In this document: positions 24,720 to 31,766 of the stretch, in pieces
How positions within the stretch are numbered: position 1 is the stretch's first letter
Layout: each line of letters opens with the position of its first letter
Assembly (NCBI GenBank): GCA_027310625.1
Contig: DAIDAM010000008.1
Span: forward strand, 1 to 49,278
Length of the DNA stretch: 49,278 nt
Reading direction: 5' to 3'
From: a bacterium
GTDB lineage: Bacteria > Patescibacteriota > Minisyncoccia > UBA6257 > 2-01-FULL-56-20
Notes under the pieces: generated by a model
Seen by the model: only the letters and a program-made list of their open reading frames with translations
What the model was told of the DNA's origin: nothing
Databases searched by the model: none
Made by a program: the position numbers and the translations under genes

Positions 24720-24740
24720 CATAACTTGTTATGTGCTCGG
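24708..24740 (+). terminator. hairpin over PAP2-like stop codon
   Basis: CCGAGCACATAAC (24708-24720) pairs perfectly with GTTATGTGCTCGG (24728-24740) and includes the stop codon. There is no T run, so termination is uncertain. A shorter hairpin with the same CCGAGCACA/TGTGCTCGG arms is the terminator at 40423-40457. Confidence 0.55.
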
Positions 24741-24770
24741 TTGACACCCCTTTGTTTCCCGTGCTAAATT
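24741..24770 (+). promoter_or_regulatory. promoter of DsbA-like gene
   Basis: TTGACA (24741-24746) begins right after the hairpin. TAAATT (24765-24770) is 18 bases downstream and seven bases before the ATG at 24778, so the transcript is probably leaderless. Confidence 0.6.
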
Positions 24771-24777
24771 TGAACCA

Positions 24778-25485
24778 ATGGAACCGAGAAGCAGCAGCTA
24801 CCTCCTGCCGGCGAGCATCATCGTTGCGGCAGTTTTAATTTCCGGCTCGATAATTTATTTGGTCGGCGCGTCTAAAACCGGAACGGGAAACACCGGAAAG
24901 TACACAGCGGACGTTGCGGCGAATGCGAGCGAATCGTTCAGGAACACTTCGTCAAACGACGTCATTCTCGGCGACCCGAAGGCGCCGGTAACGCTCATTG
25001 AATACGGCGACTACCAGTGCCCGTTCTGCGGCCGTATGTTCTCGCAAGTCGAACCGAGGCTTCGCGATGAATACATCAAAACGGGCAAAGTTAAAATGGT
25101 TTTCAGAAATTTCCAGTTTCTCGGGACGGAATCCGTTCTGGCGGCGGAGGCGGCGGCTTGCGCGAAGGAACAAGGAAAATTCTGGGCCTATCGCGACGCC
25201 ACTTATCAGGCGGAGATTAAGGACGGCATAGAAAACAACGGCAATCTCAACAGAAATCTTTTTGTAGCTCTTGCCAAGAACGTCGGGCTTGACGTTGAAA
25301 AATTTTCTTCCTGCTACGACAGCGGCAAGTACGAGAACCAAATCAAACAGGAGACGAGCGACGCCGCTTCACTGGGCGTGAATTCCACGCCGACCAATTT
25401 CGTGAACGGACAAGTTATAAACGGCGCGCAGCCGTACGAGCAGTTCCAGTCGGCAATCGAGAACGCGCTCAAAGGAGCGAAGTAA
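24778..25485 (+). CDS. DsbA-like thioredoxin-fold protein, membrane-anchored
   Basis: This 235-residue protein has an N-terminal transmembrane anchor (SYLLPASIIVAAVLISGSII, about residues 6-25), a Ser/Thr/Asn-rich linker, then a thioredoxin domain starting VILGDPKAPVTLIEYGDYQC. The redox motif is CPFC at about residues 80-83. An alpha-helical insertion follows, and the cis-proline loop is VNSTPTNFVNG near residue 203. It belongs to the DsbA/Thioredoxin_4 group (BdbD-like) and should form disulfides in exported proteins. The cysteine-bearing surface proteins nearby could be substrates, which is inference. Confidence 0.9.
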   Translation: MEPRSSSYLLPASIIVAAVLISGSIIYLVGASKTGTGNTGKYTADVAANASESFRNTSSNDVILGDPKAPVTLIEYGDYQCPFCGRMFSQVEPRLRDEYIKTGKVKMVFRNFQFLGTESVLAAEAAACAKEQGKFWAYRDATYQAEIKDGIENNGNLNRNLFVALAKNVGLDVEKFSSCYDSGKYENQIKQETSDAASLGVNSTPTNFVNGQVINGAQPYEQFQSAIENALKGAK

Positions 25486-25520
25486 AAAGCGACAAAGAAA
25501 CATAGAGATAGTGGGGCAAA

Positions 25521-25594
25521 CCCCCACACCAAACAGCAAGCACAGCGCGAAGCGCTAAATTTTAAACTTTAACACTTGCTGTTTGGTGTGGGGG
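25521..25594. repeat. large inverted repeat, CACCAAA family
   Basis: CCCCCACACCAAACAGCAAG (25521-25540) and its exact complement (25575-25594) form a 20-bp perfect stem around 34 bases that contain AGCGC-gaa-GCGCT. A second possible stem, GTGGGG/CCCCAC, overlaps the left edge. The element lies between the DsbA-like and zinc-ribbon genes. A relative with the same CACCAAA core follows htpX at 37753-37832. Confidence 0.8.
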
Positions 25595-25620
25595 AAAAGG
25601 GCGAAAAATAAAAATAATAA

Positions 25621-25815
25621 ATGGCTTTCAACAATCAGGGTTTCCAAAGAACGATGCACAAGGCGGGAGACGCCGATGGCTGCACCGGCGGCTGGACTTG
25701 CTCCAACTGCAAGGCGTCCATCGAAGAACTTCCTTTCGCTCCCGACCCGAGCCGCCTCGGACAGCTTCTCTGCCGCGACTGCCATCGCGCGAGGAGGCAG
25801 TCGTCCGGAAGGTAA
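25621..25815 (+). CDS. small zinc-ribbon protein
   Basis: This 64-residue protein has two CxxC pairs, WTCSNCKAS (residues 25-33) and LLCRDCHRARR (about residues 49-59), separated by about 20 residues that include IEELPFAPDPSR. This spacing and the ELPFxP segment match a family of very small zinc-ribbon proteins common in Patescibacteria, with no established function to my knowledge. The ending RRQSSGR is basic, so nucleic-acid binding is possible but unproven. It is followed by a strong terminator and lies between two palindromic repeats. Confidence 0.75.
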   Translation: MAFNNQGFQRTMHKAGDADGCTGGWTCSNCKASIEELPFAPDPSRLGQLLCRDCHRARRQSSGR

Positions 25816-25889
25816 ACCCAGCCAGCGGCTGGGTAAAACCCGTTCAAAATGCTTGTAAATCCGCCCCGAAACATCGGGGCGGATTGTTT
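25816..25889 (+). terminator. terminator after zinc-ribbon gene
   Basis: AATCCGCCCCG (25858-25868) pairs with CGGGGCGGATT (25875-25885), followed by GTTTT. An upstream CCCAGCC-agc-GGCTGGG hairpin is adjacent to the stop codon. Confidence 0.75.
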
Positions 25890-25924
25890 TGCCGTATTGC
25901 AATTTTTTGAGAAAGGTTCTGCAG

Positions 25925-25968
25925 CCACTATGACGCGTCATAGCACTATGCTATAGCATAGTGGCAGA
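25925..25968 (+). repeat. double-hairpin palindromic repeat, copy 2
   Basis: CTATGACGCGTCATAG (25928-25943) and CACTATGCTATAGCATAGTG (25944-25963) are two perfect palindromes in a row. They are followed by the family tail ATAGTGGCAGA and a T-rich run. The 308-base gap 25815-26123 otherwise holds a terminator before this repeat and a promoter and leader after it. Confidence 0.75.
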
Positions 25969-25991
25969 GTTTTTACTTTTACCACCTTGTT

Positions 25992-26039
25992 TTGACAAAC
26001 GCGCAAAATGGGGGTATAATATCCCTAACTTAACAAGTT
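25992..26039 (+). promoter_or_regulatory. consensus promoter with 5' hairpin, lipoprotein gene
   Basis: TTGACA (25992-25997), 17 bases, TATAAT (26015-26020): an exact sigma70 consensus. The predicted start near 26027 begins AACTT-AAC-AAGTT (26027-26039). A leader of about 95 bases follows, with CCGC-ctc-GCGG just before GAAAGG at the start codon. Confidence 0.75.
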
Positions 26040-26122
26040 CATACCGGGTAGTAACGCTGAAGTTCTTAGCCAACCGGTTCCGACTAATGATTTTATCCGC
26101 CTCGCGCGGAGAAAGGTGTGTC

Positions 26123-26707
26123 ATGTTTGCGTATTTGAAGTTCGCGGTTGCTGCCGTTTTCTTGGGCTTCCTTGCCGGGTGTGCGACGACGGGCGGCGAG
26201 GTGAAACAGCCCGACGTTACCCCTGACGTTCAGAGGGCTCTCGCTGGAAGGACGTTGAAGGAGATGCCTATCTACGTAAAGCCGGGGGTGGTGTACTACG
26301 AGCTTTCCAACTTTGAATTGCGGAAGGTACCGACCTCGTCGCTGGTTGCGTCGGACGTGGAAAACGGAAAAAGCTTCAAGAATCGCTTTGTGAAGCAGCT
26401 CCGTGAAGACGGCTTCAGGCTGGCGGATCTCCCATGCGCCGAGTGCCTGGAGATGGAGGTGGGATTTCTCTCGAGTTCCGGGATCTACACTATTGGTTAT
26501 GGAGCCACCCTGGACGTAGCCTACGACAATGTCTACGTATTGAGAGTGGAGAGAGGCGCGACTAGAAACAGAACCATCTGGGGAGGAAAGATGGATTACG
26601 TAGAAAGCGACAGCGAGTGGCTCTCGCGTAATGCGGCCGATGGGCTCCTTCAGGAGTGGGGGAAAAAATTCGGAAAAATCCCCGCCGCCGCGGCAGCAGA
26701 CCGGTAG
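26123..26707 (+). CDS. lipoprotein of unknown function
   Basis: This 194-residue protein has a type II signal peptide, MFAYLKFAVAAVFLGFLAGC, with the lipobox LAGC and Cys at residue 20, so it should be lipid-anchored outside the membrane. The mature part has no domain I can name. It includes VYYELSNFELRKVPTSSLV, ECLEMEVGFLSSSGIY and a basic/aromatic C-terminus. I use ATG 26123 because it gives the signal peptide; the longer open frame runs back into the leader and promoter. Codon choice is more GC-rich than in its neighbours. The gene has a consensus promoter and a perfect terminator. Confidence 0.7.
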   Translation: MFAYLKFAVAAVFLGFLAGCATTGGEVKQPDVTPDVQRALAGRTLKEMPIYVKPGVVYYELSNFELRKVPTSSLVASDVENGKSFKNRFVKQLREDGFRLADLPCAECLEMEVGFLSSSGIYTIGYGATLDVAYDNVYVLRVERGATRNRTIWGGKMDYVESDSEWLSRNAADGLLQEWGKKFGKIPAAAAADR

Positions 26708-26730
26708 CACAGCACAGCAAGGAATCAGTT

Positions 26731-26767
26731 AGGGGCAGAGAGTTTCTCTCTGCCCCTCCTTTTTTTA
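26731..26767 (+). terminator. terminator of lipoprotein gene
   Basis: AGGGGCAGAGA and TCTCTGCCCCT form a strong stem with a run of seven T residues. Confidence 0.85.
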
Positions 26768-26772
26768 CAACT

Positions 26773-28506
26773 CTACGGCGCAACCTCTTTTATATTTGTT
26801 TTTTTGACGGTGACTGTTGCTTGATAAGCAGCGTTGCCGAAACCGTTTGCGCAAGAAAGAGTGTAAGTAGTCGTCTCCTTCGGCGCAACGGTTTTCGAAC
26901 CGGAGACGCCAACGCTCCCTATTCCCTGATTGATGGAGCAGGAGTTGGCGTTGTTGCACGTCCATTGGAGAGATGTAGTTTGAGGCGGGATGATTGACGA
27001 AGGGGATGGAGAAAAGGCGCAGGTCGGGAGCAAGAACTGCTCGAGGGTCGGCTTAGCCGGCGGGGTTGTGGTTGCGGCTGAAGTTGAAGTAGGCAGGGTT
27101 GCAGCATTGAATCCTTCAGACCACGTCCAACTGCCGAGATTGACGCCGTTAGCGGGATTTTCAACCGTGCCGTAGGCGGTCGGCCCCACTACACTGTTCA
27201 CGACCTGGTATGATGAGAGCGATGCTGTGTAGGAACCGATTTGCCCTAATAGGGCACCTCCAATGTTTCCTGTTGTTATATCTAATAATTCAGAAGGGAT
27301 AATCACATCCGTGATGGTAAATGGTGCAACAAATGACCCGACAAACAGCACCCCGCCCAATATGTCACAAAAGAACCCGCAGCCGCTCTTCCTGTCCGAA
27401 TAAGCCGCTGTTCCGACGCGTCCGTCCGCGGACATCGCGTAAGTGCGGCAGTCAACTGACACGCTGGAACTGAAAAATCCGTCGCTGGAGTTATATTCGC
27501 ATTTCGGCGGGCGCATCCAGACGATGTCGCTGTTGAGCGACCTCACTGTAGAAGTGGTTTGCGGGTCCACGGAGCCGGATATTTTTGATATTGAAGTCGC
27601 CGGCTCTCCCCAGTTTGAAGTTGGATTATAATACCAGTATTCAGCGCCATCCGTTCCGCCAAACGGCGGATAGGCTACGTATGTCCTTCCGTTTTGATAC
27701 CAAACAACAGGGGTGAAGCAGATTTGCGCAGGCTTATATGCATCTTCACTATTTTCATAGGGTTGACAAAGACTGTAAGAGTATGAACCGATCTCATCGC
27801 CAATTGAGTATGTAAAAAGCTTATACGGGCTTGTACACGAACTGGGGTCATCGTAACACCGGGGCGCGGCGAATCCGTAACGAGGATCGCTGTACTGCGC
27901 CACGTAATTCCCGCTTATTGAAAAACCAATATTCAATCTTCTCGCGCTTGGCACAATATTTTCGTAAGAGCCGGAAGTTGTAACGGAAAATTCTACTTGT
28001 TGCGGATTGAGATAGCGCACCTGCGTTGTTTGCGAAAGGTCAGTCATATAGGGATACGCCGGCTGGGTGTAAACCTGAGCGAGAGCGTTTGTACTACCAC
28101 CCACGTAATATTCAACCAATCCGCTCAAATCTTTCGGCGGATTGAAAGCAAAAGCGGATTGAAAAATTTTTTCCGAGGCGGCAACCCTGTCCGGAGCGAC
28201 TACGCTTGCCGGATAAGGGAAATCGCTTGTTCCCGATTCTCTAAGAAACCCGCCCCCAATATCTTTTCCTGGCCAGTAATTTCCGGCGGTATTCCGATAA
28301 TCGCCGTAAATCGAGCTGTTATTTTGATTTATTATGAAATAACTAATGTAACCACTGGGGTCGTTAATTTGAGCCGATGGAGAAGCGGAATTCTCATCGC
28401 TACTGTATAAAGAAATAGCCAGCGCTGTGTTAGGCTTTGGAAAAATACTCGCGGCAAGCGCGACTATCAGAAAAATGGAGAGGGAAGAGATAATTCTTCG
28501 AGGCAT
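26773..28506 (-). CDS. large secreted/surface protein with C-terminal Ig-like domain
   Basis: This 577-residue protein has a signal peptide (RRIISSLSIFLIVALAASIF, cleavage after about residue 30, TALA). A long Tyr/Ser/Asn-rich middle section is of unknown fold and contains ten or more cysteines. The end is an Ig-like domain: CAFSPSPSSIIPPQTTSLQW, CNNANSCSINQGIG and TTYTLSCANGFG, a repeat type often seen on Parcubacteria surface proteins. A Thr/Pro-rich linker (TSTSAATTTPPAKPT) precedes it. No sorting motif or membrane anchor follows. Extracellular location is likely and disulfides may form, which suits the nearby DsbA-like gene. It begins 2 bases after the stop of the 28509-29003 gene, so the two are one operon. 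Confidence 0.7.
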   Translation of the reverse strand: MPRRIISSLSIFLIVALAASIFPKPNTALAISLYSSDENSASPSAQINDPSGYISYFIINQNNSSIYGDYRNTAGNYWPGKDIGGGFLRESGTSDFPYPASVVAPDRVAASEKIFQSAFAFNPPKDLSGLVEYYVGGSTNALAQVYTQPAYPYMTDLSQTTQVRYLNPQQVEFSVTTSGSYENIVPSARRLNIGFSISGNYVAQYSDPRYGFAAPRCYDDPSSCTSPYKLFTYSIGDEIGSYSYSLCQPYENSEDAYKPAQICFTPVVWYQNGRTYVAYPPFGGTDGAEYWYYNPTSNWGEPATSISKISGSVDPQTTSTVRSLNSDIVWMRPPKCEYNSSDGFFSSSVSVDCRTYAMSADGRVGTAAYSDRKSGCGFFCDILGGVLFVGSFVAPFTITDVIIPSELLDITTGNIGGALLGQIGSYTASLSSYQVVNSVVGPTAYGTVENPANGVNLGSWTWSEGFNAATLPTSTSAATTTPPAKPTLEQFLLPTCAFSPSPSSIIPPQTTSLQWTCNNANSCSINQGIGSVGVSGSKTVAPKETTTYTLSCANGFGNAAYQATVTVKKTNIKEVAP

Positions 28507-28508
28507 CG

Positions 28509-29003
28509 TTATTGCGTCATCAGAAAGATGACTTTGGAGCCATCGTTGAGTATTTTCAAATTCACCACGCTGCCGGATTTCAAATCGGAAATTGTTCCGC
28601 TCGCTTCGCGAAGAAGCGTCGGATTTCCCGGAGTCGGTTCAAACCTAACTATTTTGTCGTTTTTGCCGACGGGAACTTTTACGGAGGTTGTCGTCGCGCT
28701 TTGGGTATTGAAAGGATTCACCAATCTCACTTCCAGCGTAAACTCGCTTGCGGATGCGGAAGTGACTTTGCCGATAATTATCTGGCCCGGAGTCAACGAC
28801 GTTACTCGTTTCACCAAGTCAGGCGGAAATTGCTGTCGGGAAAGCGCTTTTTGCAAGGATTGCGGCTGAAATCTTGCGAAGAGCGCTTCTCTATTCTTGT
28901 AAAAACCGTAAGCCGCCGCAATCAAGCCGAGCAAAAAACCGCCGAGAAAGACCGAAACTACGACTGTCCAGAACGTTGATTTTTTGACGGGAGGAATTTG
29001 CAT
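28509..29003 (-). CDS. membrane-anchored protein of unknown function
   Basis: This 164-residue protein has one N-terminal transmembrane helix (TFWTVVVSVFLGGFLLGLIA, about residues 8-27), a short coil-like segment rich in Gln/Arg, and a C-terminal beta-rich domain (GQIIIGKVTSASASEFTLEV and SVVNLKILNDGSKVIFLM) that resembles small OB-like or secretion-type folds. I cannot name it. I use ATG 29003 because TATAAT on the reverse strand (29014-29019) is ten bases upstream; an earlier ATG at 29039 lies upstream of that box. It probably lies just outside the membrane and is co-transcribed with the large secreted protein. Confidence 0.6.
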   Translation of the reverse strand: MQIPPVKKSTFWTVVVSVFLGGFLLGLIAAAYGFYKNREALFARFQPQSLQKALSRQQFPPDLVKRVTSLTPGQIIIGKVTSASASEFTLEVRLVNPFNTQSATTTSVKVPVGKNDKIVRFEPTPGNPTLLREASGTISDLKSGSVVNLKILNDGSKVIFLMTQ

Positions 29004-29091
29004 TTCCTTAATTGATATTATACAAGATTGAACCTTCACGTTTAGGGGGCGCTTGTGGATAACTCCGGATGAAAAATTTCTGGTTTTTTCG

Positions 29092-29121
29092 TTGACTTCA
29101 GAACGTACGTTTTGATAAAAT
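29092..29121 (+). promoter_or_regulatory. promoter of SPW-repeat gene
   Basis: TTGACT (29092-29097), 18 bases, TAAAAT (29116-29121), seven bases before the ATG at 29129. A leaderless start is expected. Confidence 0.65.
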
Positions 29122-29128
29122 AACTCCG

Positions 29129-29308
29129 ATGACCAAAAATTACGTCATTCTTGTTCTCGGAATCTGGATTTTAGTTTCTCCTTGGACGCTCGGGTTTTCG
29201 AGTATCGCGATTATGATGTGGAGCAACGTCATTTCGGGAACAATTCTTATTTTGATTAGCGTCTGGGAGATTTTCGGCAAAGAGGAGAACGGCGAGAGTA
29301 ATCAGTAA
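29129..29308 (+). CDS. SPW-repeat small membrane protein
   Basis: This 59-residue protein has two transmembrane helices: NYVILVLGIWILVSPWTLGF contains the name-giving Ser-Pro-Trp motif, and VISGTILILISVWEIFG follows. The SPW family consists of small inner-membrane proteins of unknown function, often with one or two such repeats. The ATG at 29129 follows a good promoter with only seven bases between -10 box and start. The stop codon is in a run of ATCAGTAATC repeats that separates it from the glutaredoxin gene. Confidence 0.75.
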   Translation: MTKNYVILVLGIWILVSPWTLGFSSIAIMMWSNVISGTILILISVWEIFGKEENGESNQ

Positions 29309-29370
29309 TCAGTTATTAGTCATCAGTTATTTCAGTTATTAGTCATAAGTCATCAGTTATTAGTTGCTGA
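29301..29370 (+). repeat. ATCAGTTATTAGTCATCAG-type repeat cluster
   Basis: Short units such as ATCAGTAATCAG, TTATTAGTCATCAG and TATTAGTCATAAGTCATCAG run between the SPW gene and the glutaredoxin start. They resemble the strings at 7793-7815 and 48838-48870. Confidence 0.65.
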
Positions 29371-29373
29371 ACC

Positions 29374-29610
29374 ATGTCCAAAGTTACGATTTACACCACG
29401 CCCAGCTGCGTTTACTGCAGAATGGCGAAGGAATTTTTCAAAAAGAGCGGAGTGGAATTCGTGGAACACAACGTCGCCGGGGACGACGCCGCGCGGGACG
29501 AGATGATTAAAAAGTCCCGCCAGTTAGGCGTGCCCGTGATTGACGTCGGCGGCGAAATTTTCGTCGGCTTTGACAAAGAAGGATTGAAAAAAGCGCTGGA
29601 CATACGTTAG
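29374..29610 (+). CDS. glutaredoxin-family protein
   Basis: This 78-residue protein has a thioredoxin fold with KVTIYTTPSCVYCRMAKEFF and the redox motif CVYC at residues 12-15 (canonical CPYC). The TVP-type cis-proline loop is present as GVPVIDVGGEIFVGFD near residue 51. It is probably a thiol-disulfide reductase (glutaredoxin or NrdH-like), and the adjacent thioredoxin reductase could recycle it. The start is at 29374 in an AT-rich repeat region with no clear ribosome site. Confidence 0.88.
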   Translation: MSKVTIYTTPSCVYCRMAKEFFKKSGVEFVEHNVAGDDAARDEMIKKSRQLGVPVIDVGGEIFVGFDKEGLKKALDIR

Positions 29611-29612
29611 TT

Positions 29613-29734
29613 AATATCGAGAGCGTGAGCGAGCAAGTATCCTAATATCGTCTCGCGCAACGAGACAAGCATCATGCCGAAATTAATAGAAACTTGGCTT
29701 CGCCGATATTTGCTCGCCTGCGGCTCGCGATATT
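29613..29734. repeat. TATCG-hairpin-CAA(A/G)TATC modules, three copies
   Basis: Copy 1 (29613-29641) starts AATATCGAGAGC and ends GAGCAAGTATC. Copy 2 (29643-29672) contains TCTCG-cgcaa-CGAGA and ends CAAGCATC. Copy 3 (29705-29734) is on the reverse strand, starting AATATCGCGAGC and ending GAGCAAATATC. All have constant ends and variable hairpin centres. Copy 3 differs at three of 30 positions from the copy at 49221-49250. Confidence 0.7.
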
Positions 29735-29748
29735 GTCATTGAGAAGAT

Positions 29749-29844
29749 ATGTATGATCTCATAATCATCGGCGGCGGACCAGCGGGCGTTGCCGCGGGAA
29801 TCTACGCCGCGAGCCCCGTACAATTCCCGCGAAAAGTATTTTAG
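29749..29844 (+). pseudogene. truncated duplicate of the thioredoxin reductase 5' end
   Basis: The frame begins ATG and encodes MYDLIIIGGGPAGVAAGIYA, then ASPVQFPRKVF and a stop. It matches the first 21 codons of the intact trxB starting at 29858, but eight of those codons differ only synonymously and one is a Gly/Ala change. After that it joins the upstream flank of the intact gene. It cannot be functional. It looks like the leftover start of an older or second trxB. Confidence 0.75.
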
Positions 29845-29857
29845 TTACACTTTAACT

Positions 29858-30775
29858 ATGTATGATTTGATAATTATTGGCGGAGGACCGGCCGGTGTTG
29901 CTGCGGGAATCTACGGGGCGAGAAAAAAAATAAAAACCCTTATCATCACCGATTCCTTCGGCGGGCAATCGTTCGTTTCGGCGGGAATCGAAAACTGGAT
30001 AGGGACGAAATCCATTTCCGGTTTCGATTTCGCGAAAATGCTCGAGGAACATCTTCGCGCGCAGGAGGACATAGAAATAGAAGGCGACGACACGGCGACC
30101 GCCGTTGAAAAAACCGGCAATGGATTTTTGGTGACGACCAAGCTCGGAAAAAAATTTGAAACGAAATACATTTTGATAACCACGGGAAGCCAAAGGAGAA
30201 AACTCGGCGTGCCGGGAGAAAAAGAACTGAACGGAAGAGGGGTCTCGTACTGCTCGACGTGCGACGCGCCGCTTTTCAAAGGGAAGGACGTTGTCGTCGT
30301 CGGCAGCGGCAACGCGGGACTGGAAGCCGTCATAGACCTTTTGCCTTATGCGGCGAAAATTTATCTGATGGAGCGTTCGGACAAGTTGAAGGGCGATTCC
30401 GTAACGCAAAAAAAGTTCATTGACAATCCGAAAGTCCAGATTTTGACGATGGCGCAGACGACGGCGATAGAAGGGAAAGATTTCGTGACGGGAATCAAAT
30501 ACCAGGACCTCAAAAGCGGCGAGACGAAAGCGCTTATCGTCGGCGGAGTGTTCGTTCAAATCGGCGCCGTGCCGAGCTCCGATTTGGTGAAAGGGTTGGT
30601 GGAAACGAACCCTTACGGCGAAATAAAAGTGAACCATCAGAATCAGCAGACCTCCGATCCGGCAATCTGGGGGGCGGGCGACGTCACCGACGTTCTTTAC
30701 AAACAAAACAACATTTCGGCGGGGGACGCCGTGAAAGCGGTGCTGAACATAGACGAGCAGTTGCGGAAGAAATGA
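29858..30775 (+). CDS. trxB: thioredoxin-disulfide reductase
   Basis: This 305-residue flavoprotein has the FAD motif LIIIGGGPAGVAAGIYGARK at the start, the redox motif CSTCDAP (canonical CATCDG) near residue 132, the NADPH-binding VVGSGNAGLEAVIDLL near residue 148 and the C-terminal FAD motif WGAGDVTD near residue 273. Together these define low-molecular-weight thioredoxin reductase, which reduces thioredoxin or glutaredoxin-like partners with NADPH. I use ATG 29858 because MYDLI is the domain start; the upstream codons come from the flank of the duplicate. The -10-like TACACT (29846-29851) is six bases before the ATG. It ends with a four-base overlap with the deaminase gene. Confidence 0.92.
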   Translation: MYDLIIIGGGPAGVAAGIYGARKKIKTLIITDSFGGQSFVSAGIENWIGTKSISGFDFAKMLEEHLRAQEDIEIEGDDTATAVEKTGNGFLVTTKLGKKFETKYILITTGSQRRKLGVPGEKELNGRGVSYCSTCDAPLFKGKDVVVVGSGNAGLEAVIDLLPYAAKIYLMERSDKLKGDSVTQKKFIDNPKVQILTMAQTTAIEGKDFVTGIKYQDLKSGETKALIVGGVFVQIGAVPSSDLVKGLVETNPYGEIKVNHQNQQTSDPAIWGAGDVTDVLYKQNNISAGDAVKAVLNIDEQLRKK

Positions 30776-31263
30776 CGTCGTTGAATTGGAATAACTTACT
30801 CAAAATCGTTTATCGGAAAGCGCAGGAAAGCACAAATCCGTCCACACAAAACGCGGCGATTCTCGTTGATGATTCCGGCAAAGTCATTGCGTCTGCCGAT
30901 AATGGATTTCCGTCGGGAATAGCTGAAACGGAGGAACGCATGTTGAAGCCGCTGCGCCATAAGTTCAGCGTGCATGCCGAACGCAACGTTGTCTATCAAG
31001 CCGCAAAATTGGGCATCAAGACCGAAGGACTCACAATGGTGTGTTCATGGGCAACGTGCAGCGACTGCGCGCAAGCGATTATTCAATCAGGAATTGTCCG
31101 CTTAGTGACTCACCAGCAAGCCCTGGAGAAATCAGGCGAGTGGAGAGAAGATATTGACCTTGCGTTCAGCATGCTTCGTGAAGCAGGAATCGAGCTTATA
31201 ATTTATGACGGAAAAATCGGCGGCGTAAAAATCAGACGCAACGGAATCAAGTGGGAACCATAA
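30772..31263 (+). CDS. dCMP/cytidine-deaminase-like protein
   Basis: This 163-residue protein belongs to the zinc-dependent deaminase fold. HAERNVVYQAA near residue 64 supplies the His zinc ligand and catalytic Glu, and CSWATCSDCAQAIIQSG near residue 84 supplies the cysteines of the PCxxC motif (here TCSDC). The length and the NPSTQNAAILVDDSGKVIA opening resemble deoxycytidylate deaminase. Nucleotide salvage is the likely role. Without dCMP-specific residues I keep the name general. ATGA overlap with trxB indicates translational coupling, although a functional link is not obvious. Confidence 0.82.
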   Translation: MTSLNWNNLLKIVYRKAQESTNPSTQNAAILVDDSGKVIASADNGFPSGIAETEERMLKPLRHKFSVHAERNVVYQAAKLGIKTEGLTMVCSWATCSDCAQAIIQSGIVRLVTHQQALEKSGEWREDIDLAFSMLREAGIELIIYDGKIGGVKIRRNGIKWEP

Positions 31264-31267
31264 GGGC

Positions 31268-31297
31268 TTGACATAAAGTGATTGGTACGCTTAAAAT
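31268..31297 (+). promoter_or_regulatory. promoter of groS-groL
   Basis: TTGACA (31268-31273), 18 bases, TAAAAT (31292-31297). A leader of about 70 bases follows, with an ACCGG/CCGGT stem. I find no CIRCE-type inverted repeat (TTAGCACTC...GAGTGCTAA), so HrcA control is not indicated. Confidence 0.65.
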
Positions 31298-31373
31298 ATC
31301 GTTTACTTTTAATCGTACGCAGTTCAACAACCGGACTGGTCGCTGGTCACCGGTCACTACGTTGCTCCAATCT

Positions 31374-31664
31374 ATGAACTTCAAACCCTTATCCAATCGC
31401 GTTTTCATCGAGCCGCTGGAGGAAGAAAAAACCACGAAGTCGGGAATCGTAATTCCGGACACCGCAGAAAAAGAAAAACCCGTCAAGGGAAAAATTCTTG
31501 CCGTCGGTCCGGGAAAATTGAACGATAAAGGCGAGCGCTCGCCGATGTCAGTCAAAGTCGGCGACACAGTGCTTTTCAAAAAATACGGACCGGACGAAAT
31601 AGAAATCGAAGGCAAAAAATATCTGGTCGGCGATGAGGAAGATATATTAGCAATTTTGGAATAA
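31374..31664 (+). CDS. groS: co-chaperonin GroES
   Basis: This 96-residue protein starts MNFKPLSNRVFIEPLEEEKT, followed by the mobile loop TTKSGIVIPDTAEKEKPVKG and by VGDTVLFKKYGPDEIEIEGK. Length and order match GroES, the heptameric lid of the GroEL chamber. ATG 31374 starts the domain; the longer frame runs back to the promoter. The gene lies about 100 bases upstream of groL, as is typical, and shares its promoter. Confidence 0.95.
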   Translation: MNFKPLSNRVFIEPLEEEKTTKSGIVIPDTAEKEKPVKGKILAVGPGKLNDKGERSPMSVKVGDTVLFKKYGPDEIEIEGKKYLVGDEEDILAILE

Positions 31665-31766
31665 TCACGAAATTAATCACGAATCGCGTCTCGAATTATC
31701 TCGAACCGGCTTACTTAGAGAACATTAGAGAAAACATTTCGTGATTGATTCGAAAAAAATATTATC

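Noticed and set aside
31298-31373. CIRCE operator in front of groS
   Set aside because: No inverted repeat of the TTAGCACTC/GAGTGCTAA form in the leader or promoter.
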